NCBI GenBank assembly: GCA_039920165.1
Contig: JBDSEG010000189.1
Span: forward strand, 1 to 28,424
DNA from: JBDSEG01 sp039920165
Lineage (GTDB): Bacteria; Pseudomonadota; Gammaproteobacteria; Burkholderiales; Burkholderiaceae_C
DNA length: 28,424 bases
Reading direction: 5' to 3'
Position 1 is the stretch's first letter, and every line of letters starts with the position of its first letter. Shown here piece by piece: positions 7,795-15,723 of this stretch. Below the pieces are notes generated by a model. It was not told the origin of the DNA. It ran no database searches and worked only from the letters and a program-made list of their open reading frames with translations. Both the position numbers and the translations under genes were made by a program.

Positions 7795-8577
7795 TCACTG
7801 CCCGACCAGCGCTACCGTGGCGCCGTCGGAAAGCCGTCGCACGGGGTGGCCGAAGGCCGCCGACAAGGTGGCTTCGGTCAGCACCGCGTCGGCCAGGCCG
7901 GCGACGCAACCGGCCGACGCCATGACAAGGGCGTGGGTCGCGTGGCGCGCCGCCAGCGAGAGGTCGTGGACGCTGGCGACGACCGCGCAATCGCCCGCGC
8001 TGGCCAGTTCGTGCAGCAGAACCATCACGGCGTGCTGATGGCGCAGGTCGAGGTGGGCGAGCGGCTCGTCGAGCAGGTACAACGCCGGCGCTTGCGCGAG
8101 CAGCGCAGCGATTGCCGCGCGCTGGCGCTCGCCGCCGGACAGGCTCGATAGATCGCGGTCCTCGAAACCTTTCAGGTCGACGCGTGCGAGCGCGTCGCGT
8201 GCCAGCGCTTCGTCGCGATCGCTTTCCCAGAGCCGCCAGGCGCCGGGGTGGCGGTGCGGATGGCGTCCCAGCAGCACCGACTGCAGCACGCTGGTATCGA
8301 AGGCGGCCTCGACATGCTGCGGCAAAAAGCCGCGTCGGCGGGCGGCTTCGGCGGGGCGCAGCGAGCCCAAGGCGTGCCCGCCGATTTCGACCCGCCCGCG
8401 GCGCGGAGCGGCCAGGCCGGCCAACACACCGAGCAGCGTCGTCTTGCCGACACCGTTTGCGCCGACCACGGCCCAGAACTGACCGGCTTCGATGCGCAGC
8501 GCCAGTCCCGACGCGAGCGTGCGCGGGCCGGCGGCGAGTTCGAGGTCGACCGCCTCGAGCAGGATCGACCCGGTCAT
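7795..8577 (-). CDS. FecE/BtuD-type ABC transporter ATP-binding protein
   Basis: ATPase of a type II importer for iron chelates, heme or cobalamin, 260 aa from ATG 8577. Walker A GANGVGKTT is at residues 39-47, followed by the Q-loop region FLPQHVEAAFDTSVLQSVLLGR (FLPQHVE), signature LSSLSGGERQR, Walker B LYLLDEPLAHLD and H-loop VASVHDLSLAARH. The start codon overlaps the permease stop as ATGA, so the two are translationally coupled. The substrate cannot be told from the ATPase. No binding protein or TonB receptor lies nearby in the window. Confidence 0.92.
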   Translation of the reverse strand: MTGSILLEAVDLELAAGPRTLASGLALRIEAGQFWAVVGANGVGKTTLLGVLAGLAAPRRGRVEIGGHALGSLRPAEAARRRGFLPQHVEAAFDTSVLQSVLLGRHPHRHPGAWRLWESDRDEALARDALARVDLKGFEDRDLSSLSGGERQRAAIAALLAQAPALYLLDEPLAHLDLRHQHAVMVLLHELASAGDCAVVASVHDLSLAARHATHALVMASAGCVAGLADAVLTEATLSAAFGHPVRRLSDGATVALVGQ

Positions 8578-9605
8578 CGGATGCGGCGCTGAGCGCGCAG
8601 CAGAACGAACAGAAACGCCGGGACACCGATCAACGCCATGATCGCGCCGACCGGCAACTGGCGCGGCGCGACGATGGTGCGGGCGAGGGTATCGGCCAGG
8701 ACGACGAGTGCGCCGCCGCCAAGCACGCAGGCCGGCAGCAGCAGGCGCTGGTCGTTGCCGCAGGCGCGACGCAGCATGTGCGGAACGATGAGCCCCACGA
8801 AGCCGAGGCTGCCGGCGGTCGTGACGGCGAACGCCGCGGCGCCGGCGCCGAGCAGGCACACCGCGGCACGCAGCCGGGGCACGTCGACACCGAGCGACTG
8901 CGCGCGCGCATCGCCCGCGAGCAAGGCGTTCAGCGAACGCGCCATCGCGAGCGCGAGCGCGAGGGCTACGACCAGCGCGACCAGCGCGGCGGCCGGCGCC
9001 TGCGCGCCCGAGAGGTCGCCGACGAGCCAGAAAAACAGGCCGCGCAGCAGCGCATCAGGCGCGAGGGCGAGCACCAGCGTGACGAGCGCGCCCCACAGCG
9101 AAGCGAGCATCACGCCCGTGAGCAGCAGTCGATCGGGCGCAGAACCGAGATCGCGCACCTGCACGGCGTTGCGCAAGGCGCCGCCGCCGAGCACGAACAG
9201 CGCCGCGATCGAGACCAGCGCGCCCGACCAGGACGCCGAGAGCAACGCCACCGAGCCGGCGCCGGCGGCCAGCGCCAGCATCCCGGCCAGCGCCGCGCCG
9301 CCCGAGACCCCCAGCACATACGGATCGGCGAGCGGGTTGCGCAGCAGCACCTGCATCAGCGCGCCGGCGAGCGCAAGCAGTCCGCCGACCGCGAAGCCGG
9401 CGGCGGCGCGCGGCAGGCGCAGGCGCAGCACGATCTCGCGCGCCAGCGGATCGGCGCCGGCGCCGAACAAGGCGTCGCCCACGCCGGCCGCCGTGCAGCC
9501 GCGCGTGCCGCAGGCCAGCGCGAGCGCGACGCTCGCCAGCGCCAGCGCGGCCAGGCCGATCCAGACGATCGCCGCGCGCCGGCGCTTGCGGCCGGCAAAG
9601 CTCAT
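8574..9605 (-). CDS. FecCD/BtuC-family ABC transporter permease
   Basis: Inner-membrane permease of 343 aa starting at ATG 9605 (MSFAGRKRRRAAIVWIGLAA). It has the hallmarks of the FecCD family: LRLPRAAAGFAVGGLLALAG, MQVLLRNPLADPYVLGVSGGA, the GSLGFVGLIVPHMLR motif that contacts the ATPase, and the C-terminal LPVGAIMALIGVPAFLFVLL. About ten membrane spans are expected. It is the promoter-proximal gene of a two-gene operon with the BtuD-like ATPase. The 112-bp gap to the divergent membrane-protein gene holds no cobalamin riboswitch that I could recognise. Confidence 0.92.
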   Translation of the reverse strand: MSFAGRKRRRAAIVWIGLAALALASVALALACGTRGCTAAGVGDALFGAGADPLAREIVLRLRLPRAAAGFAVGGLLALAGALMQVLLRNPLADPYVLGVSGGAALAGMLALAAGAGSVALLSASWSGALVSIAALFVLGGGALRNAVQVRDLGSAPDRLLLTGVMLASLWGALVTLVLALAPDALLRGLFFWLVGDLSGAQAPAAALVALVVALALALAMARSLNALLAGDARAQSLGVDVPRLRAAVCLLGAGAAAFAVTTAGSLGFVGLIVPHMLRRACGNDQRLLLPACVLGGGALVVLADTLARTIVAPRQLPVGAIMALIGVPAFLFVLLRAQRRIR

Positions 9606-9717
9606 GGCTTGTCGAGCGTCGCGTCGGTGCCGCATCGACCGCACCGGATCGACGCAGCGCCGCAGGCCTGCCAAGATCGCGACTCGGCAAGGTTGCAAAA
9701 CAGGTGGAAACGAAGCA

Positions 9718-10212
9718 ATGAAATACGCCCGTCGTTGGCTGGCATGGATTTCCGGGGTGGTGCTGTACGGCGCGCTGATTGTCGCCAGCCGCTTCGTCGC
9801 GGGCTCGGCGGTGCCAGCGGAATTCGCCTCCTTCTTCGCCGACCAGGGCAGCGATGCGGGGCTGATCGTCGAAGCCCTGGTGGTCGCGGTCTTCGTCTTC
9901 ACCTTCGCCGTGGGCTGGGGCTATGCCACGCTGCGCCCGTACAACAAGGGCCGGCGCGTCTTCACGCTGTGGTGCATCGCCGGCCTCGTGTGCGGGTTCC
10001 TGATCGTCTTCATGATCAGCGTATCCGACTCGAAAGAAGGGGTCCGGCCCTCGGCGCCATCGCTGCTCGCGTCGCTGCTGTCGTCGAACGAGCCGCCTCT
10101 GTGGGGACTGCTGAACCTCCTCGCCGCACCGGCCGGGCTGCTGCTGGCCGGCGCGCTGGTGCGCCGCGCGGTGCCGCCGGTATCGCGGCGCAGGATGCTG
10201 CGCCCGCGCTGA
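9718..10212 (+). CDS. Small four-helix membrane protein, function unknown
   Basis: A 164-aa product from ATG 9718, with AGGTGGAAA upstream. Hydropathy by eye gives four membrane segments: residues ~8-28 (WISGVVLYGALIVASRF), ~48-70 (LIVEALVVAVFVFTFAVGWG), ~80-101 (VFTLWCIAGLVCGFLIVFMI) and ~128-149 (LLNLLAAPAGLLLAGALV). The C-terminus is Arg-rich (RRRMLRPR). No family is recognised and there is no catalytic motif. It is divergent from the FecCD permease, and what follows is a hairpin and the MshEN-domain gene. Confidence 0.75.
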   Translation: MKYARRWLAWISGVVLYGALIVASRFVAGSAVPAEFASFFADQGSDAGLIVEALVVAVFVFTFAVGWGYATLRPYNKGRRVFTLWCIAGLVCGFLIVFMISVSDSKEGVRPSAPSLLASLLSSNEPPLWGLLNLLAAPAGLLLAGALVRRAVPPVSRRRMLRPR

Positions 10213-10235
10213 CGACGCGGGGCGGTGCAATCGCA

Positions 10236-10268
10236 CGCCGTCTGTTCAAGGCGGGGCTACAGACGGCG
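10236..10268 (+). repeat. Stem-loop after the small membrane-protein gene
   Basis: Perfect 10-bp inverted repeat, CGCCGTCTGT at 10236-10245 and ACAGACGGCG at 10259-10268, with a 13-nt loop. It begins 24 bp after the stop codon. No T-run follows, but the palindrome CGGCATGCCG lies at 10271-10280. It may be a weak or factor-assisted terminator. Confidence 0.45.
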
Positions 10269-10292
10269 CGCGGCATGCCGTAATCACCGGCA

Positions 10293-11393
10293 TTGCCGCT
10301 GTCCGCCGTTACCGCCGCCGTGTCTGTTCCGAATTCCCCGCTGACTTTTCCGGTTCTCGACGACGAGCTCGCGGTGCCATGGCAATGGCCCGAGCCGCCG
10401 TTCGACTGGCGCCACGTCGCCCCGCCCGATCTCGGCAGCCCGCAGGCCTGCCGCATCGATGCCGCGCGCGGCGTGAGCGTCGACGGGACGATGCTCGGCT
10501 TCGACGCTGGCGCTAGCAGCCTGCGGTTCGAATCGCCGACCACCGGGAAGCCGGGAACCCTGTTCTTCAAGCGCTTCCGGCGCCTCACGCTGACGGTGCC
10601 ACTGGTTCCGAGCTCCCACGCTGCCGGCGCGCCGCTCGAGGCGGTGCCTGCTGCGCAGCAGGAGCGCGACTACCAGATCGGCAGCGACGACGGCGAACCC
10701 GAACTTACCGGCCGCACACTCGGCCATATCGAGACCGAAGAGGGCCTGTTCCTCTTCACCGCGGTCGAGGGCGAGCGCTCGGTGCTGCGCGTCTTCATTC
10801 CACGCTGCGCCTATTCGAGCCGCAGCTTCGGGCGCTCGGCACAGGAGATAGCATCCGAGCGCTGGATCGCATCGCCGGTCGAGCTGCTGCGCGCGATCGA
10901 GCATCAGCGCAGCATGCCGGTGCACCGGATCGGGCAGTCGCTGGTCGATCTCGGCCTAGTCACGCCGAACCAGATCGAGCGCGCACTCGGGCAATCGGAG
11001 TCGGACGTCCCGCTCGGCGAACGGCTGGTCGCGATGGGCATCATCACGCGCGCCGACCTGCAGACGGCGCTCGCGCACAAGATGGGCTATCCGCTCGTCG
11101 ATCTGGCGAAATTTCCGATCGACCCGGCGGTGAGCGCGTTGCTGCCGCGCGACCTCGCGCTGCGCTACAAGGCGCTGCCGCTGATGTCGGATCAGAACCG
11201 GCTGATCGTCGCGGTGGACCGGCCGCAGCGCCTGGTCAAGCTGCAGGCGCTGAGCAAATTCTCGAAGTACAAGCTGGTCGCGGCGCTGGCGTCCAAGCAC
11301 CAGATCATGCTGGCCCTGGCGCTCCAGATGCAACGCGATCCGTGGCTCCATACGGTGGCCGCGCGCCCCGGCTTCTTCGCGACCACGGTCTGA
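10293..11393 (+). CDS. Stand-alone MshEN (GspE N-terminal) domain protein, probable c-di-GMP receptor
   Basis: Up to 366 aa. The C-terminal part holds two consecutive MshEN half-motifs: residues 212-234 (RIGQSLVDLGLVTPNQIERA...Q) and 240-263 (PLGERLVAMGIITRADLQTA...), separated by five residues as in c-di-GMP-binding MshEN domains. A GspE_N-like region follows (YPLVDLAKFPIDPAVSALLP, then KALPLMSDQNRLIVAVDRP). No Walker A ATPase follows, so this is not a secretion ATPase. Residues 1-200 are an unassigned beta-rich region. Start is uncertain: TTG 10293 or GTG 10320; neither has a good ribosome binding site. The GGDEF-EAL gene begins 46 bp downstream, suggesting that the two act together. Confidence 0.8.
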   Translation: MPLSAVTAAVSVPNSPLTFPVLDDELAVPWQWPEPPFDWRHVAPPDLGSPQACRIDAARGVSVDGTMLGFDAGASSLRFESPTTGKPGTLFFKRFRRLTLTVPLVPSSHAAGAPLEAVPAAQQERDYQIGSDDGEPELTGRTLGHIETEEGLFLFTAVEGERSVLRVFIPRCAYSSRSFGRSAQEIASERWIASPVELLRAIEHQRSMPVHRIGQSLVDLGLVTPNQIERALGQSESDVPLGERLVAMGIITRADLQTALAHKMGYPLVDLAKFPIDPAVSALLPRDLALRYKALPLMSDQNRLIVAVDRPQRLVKLQALSKFSKYKLVAALASKHQIMLALALQMQRDPWLHTVAARPGFFATTV

Positions 11394-11439
11394 ACGCCAT
11401 GCCGCATCCCCACGCCCAATTCACCGAGCTGCCTGCCGC

Positions 11440-13599
11440 ATGAGCGCCATAGCGCAGTTCCCCCTCCAACTCGCGCTCACGCTGGCGATCGGCTGGAGCG
11501 CCGCGCTGCTCGCGTTGCAACTGACGCGGGCGACCGACGGCGCGGGCCGCAGCGCGGACGCGGGCTCGCTCGCCTTTGGCGCGGCAATCCTGGGCGTCGC
11601 GCTGTGGGCGACCGCACAGTGCATCGTGACGATCCTCGGCGGCGGCGCAGCGATGTATCCAGTGCACCTGAGCGCCTTGCTGCTCCTCGCCTGCATCGCC
11701 TGGGCCGCAGGATCGCTTCTGAGTGCGAGGGCGCGCCCACCGCTGCGGCTGCTCGCCGGCGCGGCCGTCAGCGCAGCGCTGCTGGCCGGGATCGGATGGG
11801 CGTGGCTACTCACACTCGGAGCGATCGAAGCCGGACCGAAGGCAGCAATGGGCGTCGTCGGCCTGGCATTCGCGGTCCAGACGGCGACCCTCGCGACGCT
11901 GGCCGTCTGGCACCGCGCAGTGCGGCTGACCGCCTTGCACCACGCACTCGGCGTGGCCGCGCTGCAGCCCGCTGCGATGCTCGCGCTTCTCGTCGTCGGG
12001 ACGGGCCGTATCGACCTCGATGTCCACGGCGACGGATCGGCGTCGTCAGGCAACGAGCTGCTGTTCGGCATGATGGCGCTGCTGATGCTGGCACTCGCGC
12101 TGTATGCGCTGGTCGCCGAACAGCGCCTGTCCGGACGCCAGCATCGCCTGGGCGAGGAGTTGCGCCAGGCGCACGCGAGCCTCGACCGCACCCCTTACAG
12201 CGACGCCCTCACCGGGCTGCCGAACCGGCTCGGACTGGAAACCCTGCTGCGCAACGCGGCGGCGAGCGCCGAGCGCAACGGCCAGCGCGTGAGCCTGCTC
12301 TTCATCGGCCTGGACGGCTTCAAGAGTATCAACGACTCCTACGGCCACGCGCTCGGCGATACCGTGCTGCGCGAGGTCTCGGCGCGCGCTTGCGCGCTGG
12401 TCGAACGGCTGGTGGAGGCCCCGGAGATCGTCGCCCACACGCTGGTGCGCGTCGCCGGCGACGAATTCCTGCTGATGCTCGAGGGCCGCCTCGACCGGCG
12501 CTCGATCGCGCGCGCCGCGGTCCAGTTGCTCAAACTGCTCGACGGTCCGATGACGGTCGACCAGCACGAGGTGGTGCTTTCGGCGTCGGTCGGCGTCGCG
12601 ACCTTCCCCGAGGACGGCGGCGCGCCCACGCTCGTCGCGCGCGCCGCGGCGGCAATGCACTCGGCCAAGGCCGCGGGCGGATCGAACTACATGCTGTTCG
12701 AGCCGCGCATGCAGGACGATGCGCGCGATCGCATGGAACTCCTGCGCGACCTGCGGCTGGCCTTGGGCGGCAAGCAGTTCGAGCTGTTCTACCAACCCAA
12801 GATCGATGCGCAAAGCGGCCAGGTGACTGCCGCCGAGGCGCTGCTGCGCTGGCACCACCCGACGCGCGGCATGGTCGGACCGAGCGTCTTCATCCCGTTG
12901 GCCGAGCGCTACGGGCTGATCGGCGCGCTCGGCAACTGGGTCATCGAGGATGCCTGCCGGCAGGCCCGGGTCTGGCGCGAGCGTGGCCTGAAGATGCGGG
13001 TCGCGATTAACCTGTCCGTCTACCAAATGCGCCAGGACGATCTGGTGGATCGGATCCAGGATGCGCTCAAGCGCCACAGCATCAACCCGTCGCGCCTGAC
13101 CTGCGAGATCACCGAATCGGTCGCGATGGAGGACACCCAGGTCACCCAGCGCACCTTCACGCGCCTCGGCGAGGCCGGCATCCACCTGTCGATCGACGAT
13201 TTCGGCACCGGCTATTCGAGCCTGGCCTACCTGCGCAAGCTGCCGGCGTCGGAACTGAAGATCGACCGCAGCTTCGTCACCGACCTGGCCGGCAATGCCG
13301 ACGCCCGCTCGATCGTCGATGCGGTCATCAAGCTCGCCCATGCGATCGGCCTGAAGGTGGTCGCCGAAGGGGTCGAGACCGAGGCGCAGCGCGACGTGCT
13401 CCTCGAGCTCGGTTGCGACGAGTTCCAGGGCTATCTCTTCGCCAAGCCGATGTCGGCCCGCGCCCTGCTGCTGTGGGCGGTGGACGACCAGCCGGCGCGC
13501 AACGCGTTCCGTGCGTCGCTGTTCGCCGATACGCAAACGCCCACGCTGATCGAGACGCGTGCGCCGGCATCGGCGTTCGAACGCATCCACCTGAGCTGA
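11440..13599 (+). CDS. Membrane-anchored GGDEF-EAL c-di-GMP turnover protein
   Basis: 719 aa. Residues ~1-225 form about seven hydrophobic segments. The GGDEF domain starts at DALTGLPNR (255-263) and carries AGDEF at 339-343 instead of GGDEF; there is no RxxD inhibitory site just upstream. The EAL domain starts near ELFYQPKID (448-456) and keeps the catalytic set: EAL 466-468, INLSVYQM, CEITESV, SIDDFGTGYSSL, ELKIDRSFV, VAEGVET and FQGYLFAKP. Phosphodiesterase activity is therefore likely; cyclase activity is possible because A/SGDEF variants can be active. The N-terminal part is laid out like an MHYT sensor, but the MHYT residues are absent (for example ALWATAQCIVTIL, GVAALQPAAMLAL). It directly follows the MshEN gene. 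Confidence 0.93.
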   Translation: MSAIAQFPLQLALTLAIGWSAALLALQLTRATDGAGRSADAGSLAFGAAILGVALWATAQCIVTILGGGAAMYPVHLSALLLLACIAWAAGSLLSARARPPLRLLAGAAVSAALLAGIGWAWLLTLGAIEAGPKAAMGVVGLAFAVQTATLATLAVWHRAVRLTALHHALGVAALQPAAMLALLVVGTGRIDLDVHGDGSASSGNELLFGMMALLMLALALYALVAEQRLSGRQHRLGEELRQAHASLDRTPYSDALTGLPNRLGLETLLRNAAASAERNGQRVSLLFIGLDGFKSINDSYGHALGDTVLREVSARACALVERLVEAPEIVAHTLVRVAGDEFLLMLEGRLDRRSIARAAVQLLKLLDGPMTVDQHEVVLSASVGVATFPEDGGAPTLVARAAAAMHSAKAAGGSNYMLFEPRMQDDARDRMELLRDLRLALGGKQFELFYQPKIDAQSGQVTAAEALLRWHHPTRGMVGPSVFIPLAERYGLIGALGNWVIEDACRQARVWRERGLKMRVAINLSVYQMRQDDLVDRIQDALKRHSINPSRLTCEITESVAMEDTQVTQRTFTRLGEAGIHLSIDDFGTGYSSLAYLRKLPASELKIDRSFVTDLAGNADARSIVDAVIKLAHAIGLKVVAEGVETEAQRDVLLELGCDEFQGYLFAKPMSARALLLWAVDDQPARNAFRASLFADTQTPTLIETRAPASAFERIHLS

Positions 13600-13625
13600 C
13601 GCCACGAGCGGATCGGGCAGCCGGG

Positions 13626-13660
13626 CCGGCGGGGGATCAAAGCGCGGACGTTAAACTCCC
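13626..13660 (+). promoter_or_regulatory. Possible minCDE promoter
   Basis: The segment around CGTTAAACTCCCGCC, about 55 bp before minC, resembles -10 regions often seen before Burkholderiales housekeeping genes (TAAANT followed by CCGCC). No clear -35 hexamer is seen. Low-confidence call from pattern only. Confidence 0.25.
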
Positions 13661-13702
13661 GCCCTTTGCGTCCGCTGCCGTCAGCCTCGCAGCCTTTCTC
13701 TC

Positions 13703-14449
13703 GTGGCCCAGAAAGCGAACCCGAATTCCCTCGTCGACCTGAAGAGCGCCGCCCTCACGCTGGTCGCGGTGGTCATCAAGACGGCCGACCTGACGCAGCT
13801 CGCCGGCGCGCTGCACGAGCGCTTTGGCGACGCGCAGGCGCTGCTCGACGGCGAACCGATCGCGATTGACCTGGCTGCGCTGCGCGAAGCCGATGCCCAC
13901 CTCGATTTCCCCGCCCTGATCGCGCTGCTGCGCGCGTACGCTATGCAGCCGATCGCCGTGCGCGGCGGCAGCCCGGCGCAGATGCAGGCCGCGATGGAAG
14001 CGGGCCTGGTCGAGGCACATGGATCCGCGCCGGTGCGCGTCGAGTCTGCGGCGCCGGTGGAGGCGACCGCGTCGGCTGCCACACCGCCCGACGCTGCCCC
14101 GACACCCGCCGCGCGCCCCACCGTCGTCGTCGACCGGCCGCTGCGCTCGGGCCAGCAGGTGTATGCGCGCGGCGCCGACCTGATCGTGCTGGCGGCGGTG
14201 AGCTTCGGCGCCGAGGTGATCGCCGACGGCCATATCCATGTCTATGCGCCGCTGCGCGGGCGCGCGATCGCCGGGGCGCAGGGCAATGCCGAGGCGCGCA
14301 TCTTCGCCACCTGCATGCAGCCGCAACTCGTCTCGATCGCCGGCACCTACCGCACGACCGAGACCGAGTTGCCGCCCGACGTGCTCGGCAAGCCGGCGCA
14401 GGTGCGTCTGGTCGGCGACCGCCTGATCGTCGAGGCCCTGGCCTCGTAG
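13703..14449 (+). CDS. minC: Septum site-determining protein MinC
   Basis: Inhibitor of FtsZ polymerisation that acts with MinD at the membrane to block polar septa. 248 aa from GTG 13703 (V/M-AQKANPNSLVDLKSAALTL). The N-terminal FtsZ-binding domain spans ~1-110 (DLKSAALTLVAVVIKTADL, then FPALIALLRAYAMQPIAVRGG). An Ala/Pro-rich linker of about 30 residues follows, then the C-terminal beta-helix domain with RPLRSGQQVYARGADLIVL, GAEVIADGHIHVYAPLRGRA, GNAEARIFA and LVSIAGTYR, which binds MinD. First gene of minCDE; minD follows after 37 bp. The start codon has no strong Shine-Dalgarno. Confidence 0.96.
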   Translation: MAQKANPNSLVDLKSAALTLVAVVIKTADLTQLAGALHERFGDAQALLDGEPIAIDLAALREADAHLDFPALIALLRAYAMQPIAVRGGSPAQMQAAMEAGLVEAHGSAPVRVESAAPVEATASAATPPDAAPTPAARPTVVVDRPLRSGQQVYARGADLIVLAAVSFGAEVIADGHIHVYAPLRGRAIAGAQGNAEARIFATCMQPQLVSIAGTYRTTETELPPDVLGKPAQVRLVGDRLIVEALAS

Positions 14450-14486
14450 CGCCCCCTACTTCTTCTCGCACAAGGATCTGAATTCG

Positions 14487-15302
14487 ATGGCAAAGATCGT
14501 CGTGGTGACCTCCGGCAAGGGAGGCGTCGGCAAGACCACCACCAGCGCCAGCTTCGCATCCGGCCTGGCCCTGAAAGGCCACAAGACCGCGGTGATCGAT
14601 TTCGACGTCGGCCTGCGCAACCTGGACCTCATCATGGGTTGCGAGCGCCGGGTCGTGTACGACCTGATCAACGTGATCCAGAAGGAAGCCAACCTCAACC
14701 AGGCGCTGATCAAGGACAAGCAGAGCGACAACCTGTTCGTGCTGGCCGCCTCGCAGACGCGCGACAAGGATGCCCTGACGCAGGAAGGTGTCGAGCGCGT
14801 GCTGACGCAGCTTGCCGAGATGGGCTTCGACTACATCGTGTGCGACTCGCCGGCCGGCATCGAGACCGGCGCGCTGATGGCGATGCACTTCGCCGATGAG
14901 GCGCTGGTGGTTACCAACCCCGAGGTGTCGTCGGTACGCGATTCCGACCGCATCCTGGGCATGCTCGCGTCTAAGACCAAGCGCGCTATCGAAGGCAAGG
15001 AGCCGATCAAGGAACACCTGCTCATCACGCGCTACAACCCGAGCCGGGTCGAGGGCGGGCAGATGTTGTCGATCGACGATATCCGCGACATTTTGCGGAT
15101 CGAGCTGATCGGCGTGATACCGGAATCGGAAAGCGTTCTCGACGCGTCGAACCAGGGTGTGCCGGCCGTGCACATCAAGGGCAGCGATGTCTCCGAGGCC
15201 TACAAGGACGTGGTGCGCCGATTCCTCGGCGAGCAGCGGCCGATGCGCTTCACCGATGCGCCGCGCAAGAACCTGTTCCGGCGCGTTTTCGGCGCGAGGT
15301 GA
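14487..15302 (+). CDS. minD: Septum site-determining ATPase MinD
   Basis: Membrane-associated ATPase that recruits MinC and oscillates with MinE. 271 aa from ATG 14487, with AAGGA upstream. The deviant Walker A SGKGGVGKTT is at residues 9-18 with signature Lys11. Also visible are DFDVGLRNLDLIMGCERR (switch I), YIVCDSPAGIE (switch II/Walker B) and VTNPEVSSVRDSDR. The C-terminal KNLFRRVFGAR is the amphipathic membrane-targeting helix. Length and sequence are entirely typical. The stop is six bases before minE. Confidence 0.98.
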   Translation: MAKIVVVTSGKGGVGKTTTSASFASGLALKGHKTAVIDFDVGLRNLDLIMGCERRVVYDLINVIQKEANLNQALIKDKQSDNLFVLAASQTRDKDALTQEGVERVLTQLAEMGFDYIVCDSPAGIETGALMAMHFADEALVVTNPEVSSVRDSDRILGMLASKTKRAIEGKEPIKEHLLITRYNPSRVEGGQMLSIDDIRDILRIELIGVIPESESVLDASNQGVPAVHIKGSDVSEAYKDVVRRFLGEQRPMRFTDAPRKNLFRRVFGAR

Positions 15303-15308
15303 GCCGCG

Positions 15309-15572
15309 ATGTCCCTGCTCTCCTTCCTGCTCGGTGAAAAGAAGAAAACCGCCAGCGTCGCCCGCGAGCGGCTGCAGATCATCCTGGCCCACGAACGCAG
15401 CGGCAAGGGCGCGAGCCGTGCCGACTACCTGCCGGCGCTGCAGCGAGAGCTGGTCGCGGTGATCTCGAAGTACGTCTCGATCCGGGCCGAGGACATCCGC
15501 GTCCACCTCGAGCGCCAGGACAACTTCGAAGTCCTGCAGGTCAAGATCGAACTGCCCGACTCGGTGCGCTGA
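15309..15572 (+). CDS. minE: Cell division topological specificity factor MinE
   Basis: Activates MinD ATPase and restricts MinCD to the poles. 87 aa from ATG 15309; the ribosome binding site GAGGTGAG overlaps the minD stop. The N-terminal amphipathic segment MSLLSFLLGEKKKTASVA is followed by the MinD-binding ARERLQIILAHER helix and the dimerising topological specificity domain (YLPALQRELVAVISKYV, VHLERQDNFEVLQVKIELP). Last gene of minCDE, followed by a large stem-loop. Confidence 0.97.
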   Translation: MSLLSFLLGEKKKTASVARERLQIILAHERSGKGASRADYLPALQRELVAVISKYVSIRAEDIRVHLERQDNFEVLQVKIELPDSVR

Positions 15573-15578
15573 GGCGCG

Positions 15579-15641
15579 CACCGGGGCGTCGCGACGCGCC
15601 GGACCGGTAAAACCTCGAGGCGACGCGACGCCATTCCGGTG
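15579..15641 (+). repeat. Long imperfect stem-loop downstream of minE
   Basis: Arms 15579-15593 (CACCGG + GGCGTCGCG) and 15624-15641 (CGCGACGCC + att + CCGGTG) pair over 15 bp with one 3-nt bulge around a 30-nt loop. Inside the left arm, GCGTCGCGACGC at 15586-15597 is itself a perfect 12-bp palindrome. It starts six bases after the minE stop and has no good T-run after it. It may separate minCDE from the TTT operon as a terminator or transcript-stabilising structure; the role is inferred. Confidence 0.6.
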
Positions 15642-15663
15642 TACGCTTCGCCTCCTTCGTTCG

Positions 15664-15695
15664 GCATGCAGGATCGTCGTTCTGCATGCAAGAAC
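15664..15695 (+). promoter_or_regulatory. Overlapping inverted repeats before the TTT operon, possible operator
   Basis: GCATGCAG (15664-15671) and CTGCATGC (15682-15689) are an exact inverted repeat with a 10-bp spacer. The right half also sits inside GTTCT-GCATGCA-AGAAC (15679-15695). The site is 29-60 bp before the first TTT gene, a typical place for a repressor or activator site. There is no regulator gene nearby in the window to match it to. Confidence 0.45.
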
Positions 15696-15723
15696 GAAGC
15701 GCCCAAACCGGAGGTTTCGATCC

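Noticed and set aside
9606..9717. Cobalamin riboswitch before the FecCD permease
   Set aside because: The only suggestive string (AGGTGGAAAC) lies on the other strand and serves as the ribosome binding site of the divergent gene; the conserved box was not seen.
8112..10283. Long plus-strand open frame (723 codons) over the FecCD operon
   Set aside because: The translation is Arg/Gln/Ala-rich with no domain, and it lies antisense to convincing permease and ATPase genes.
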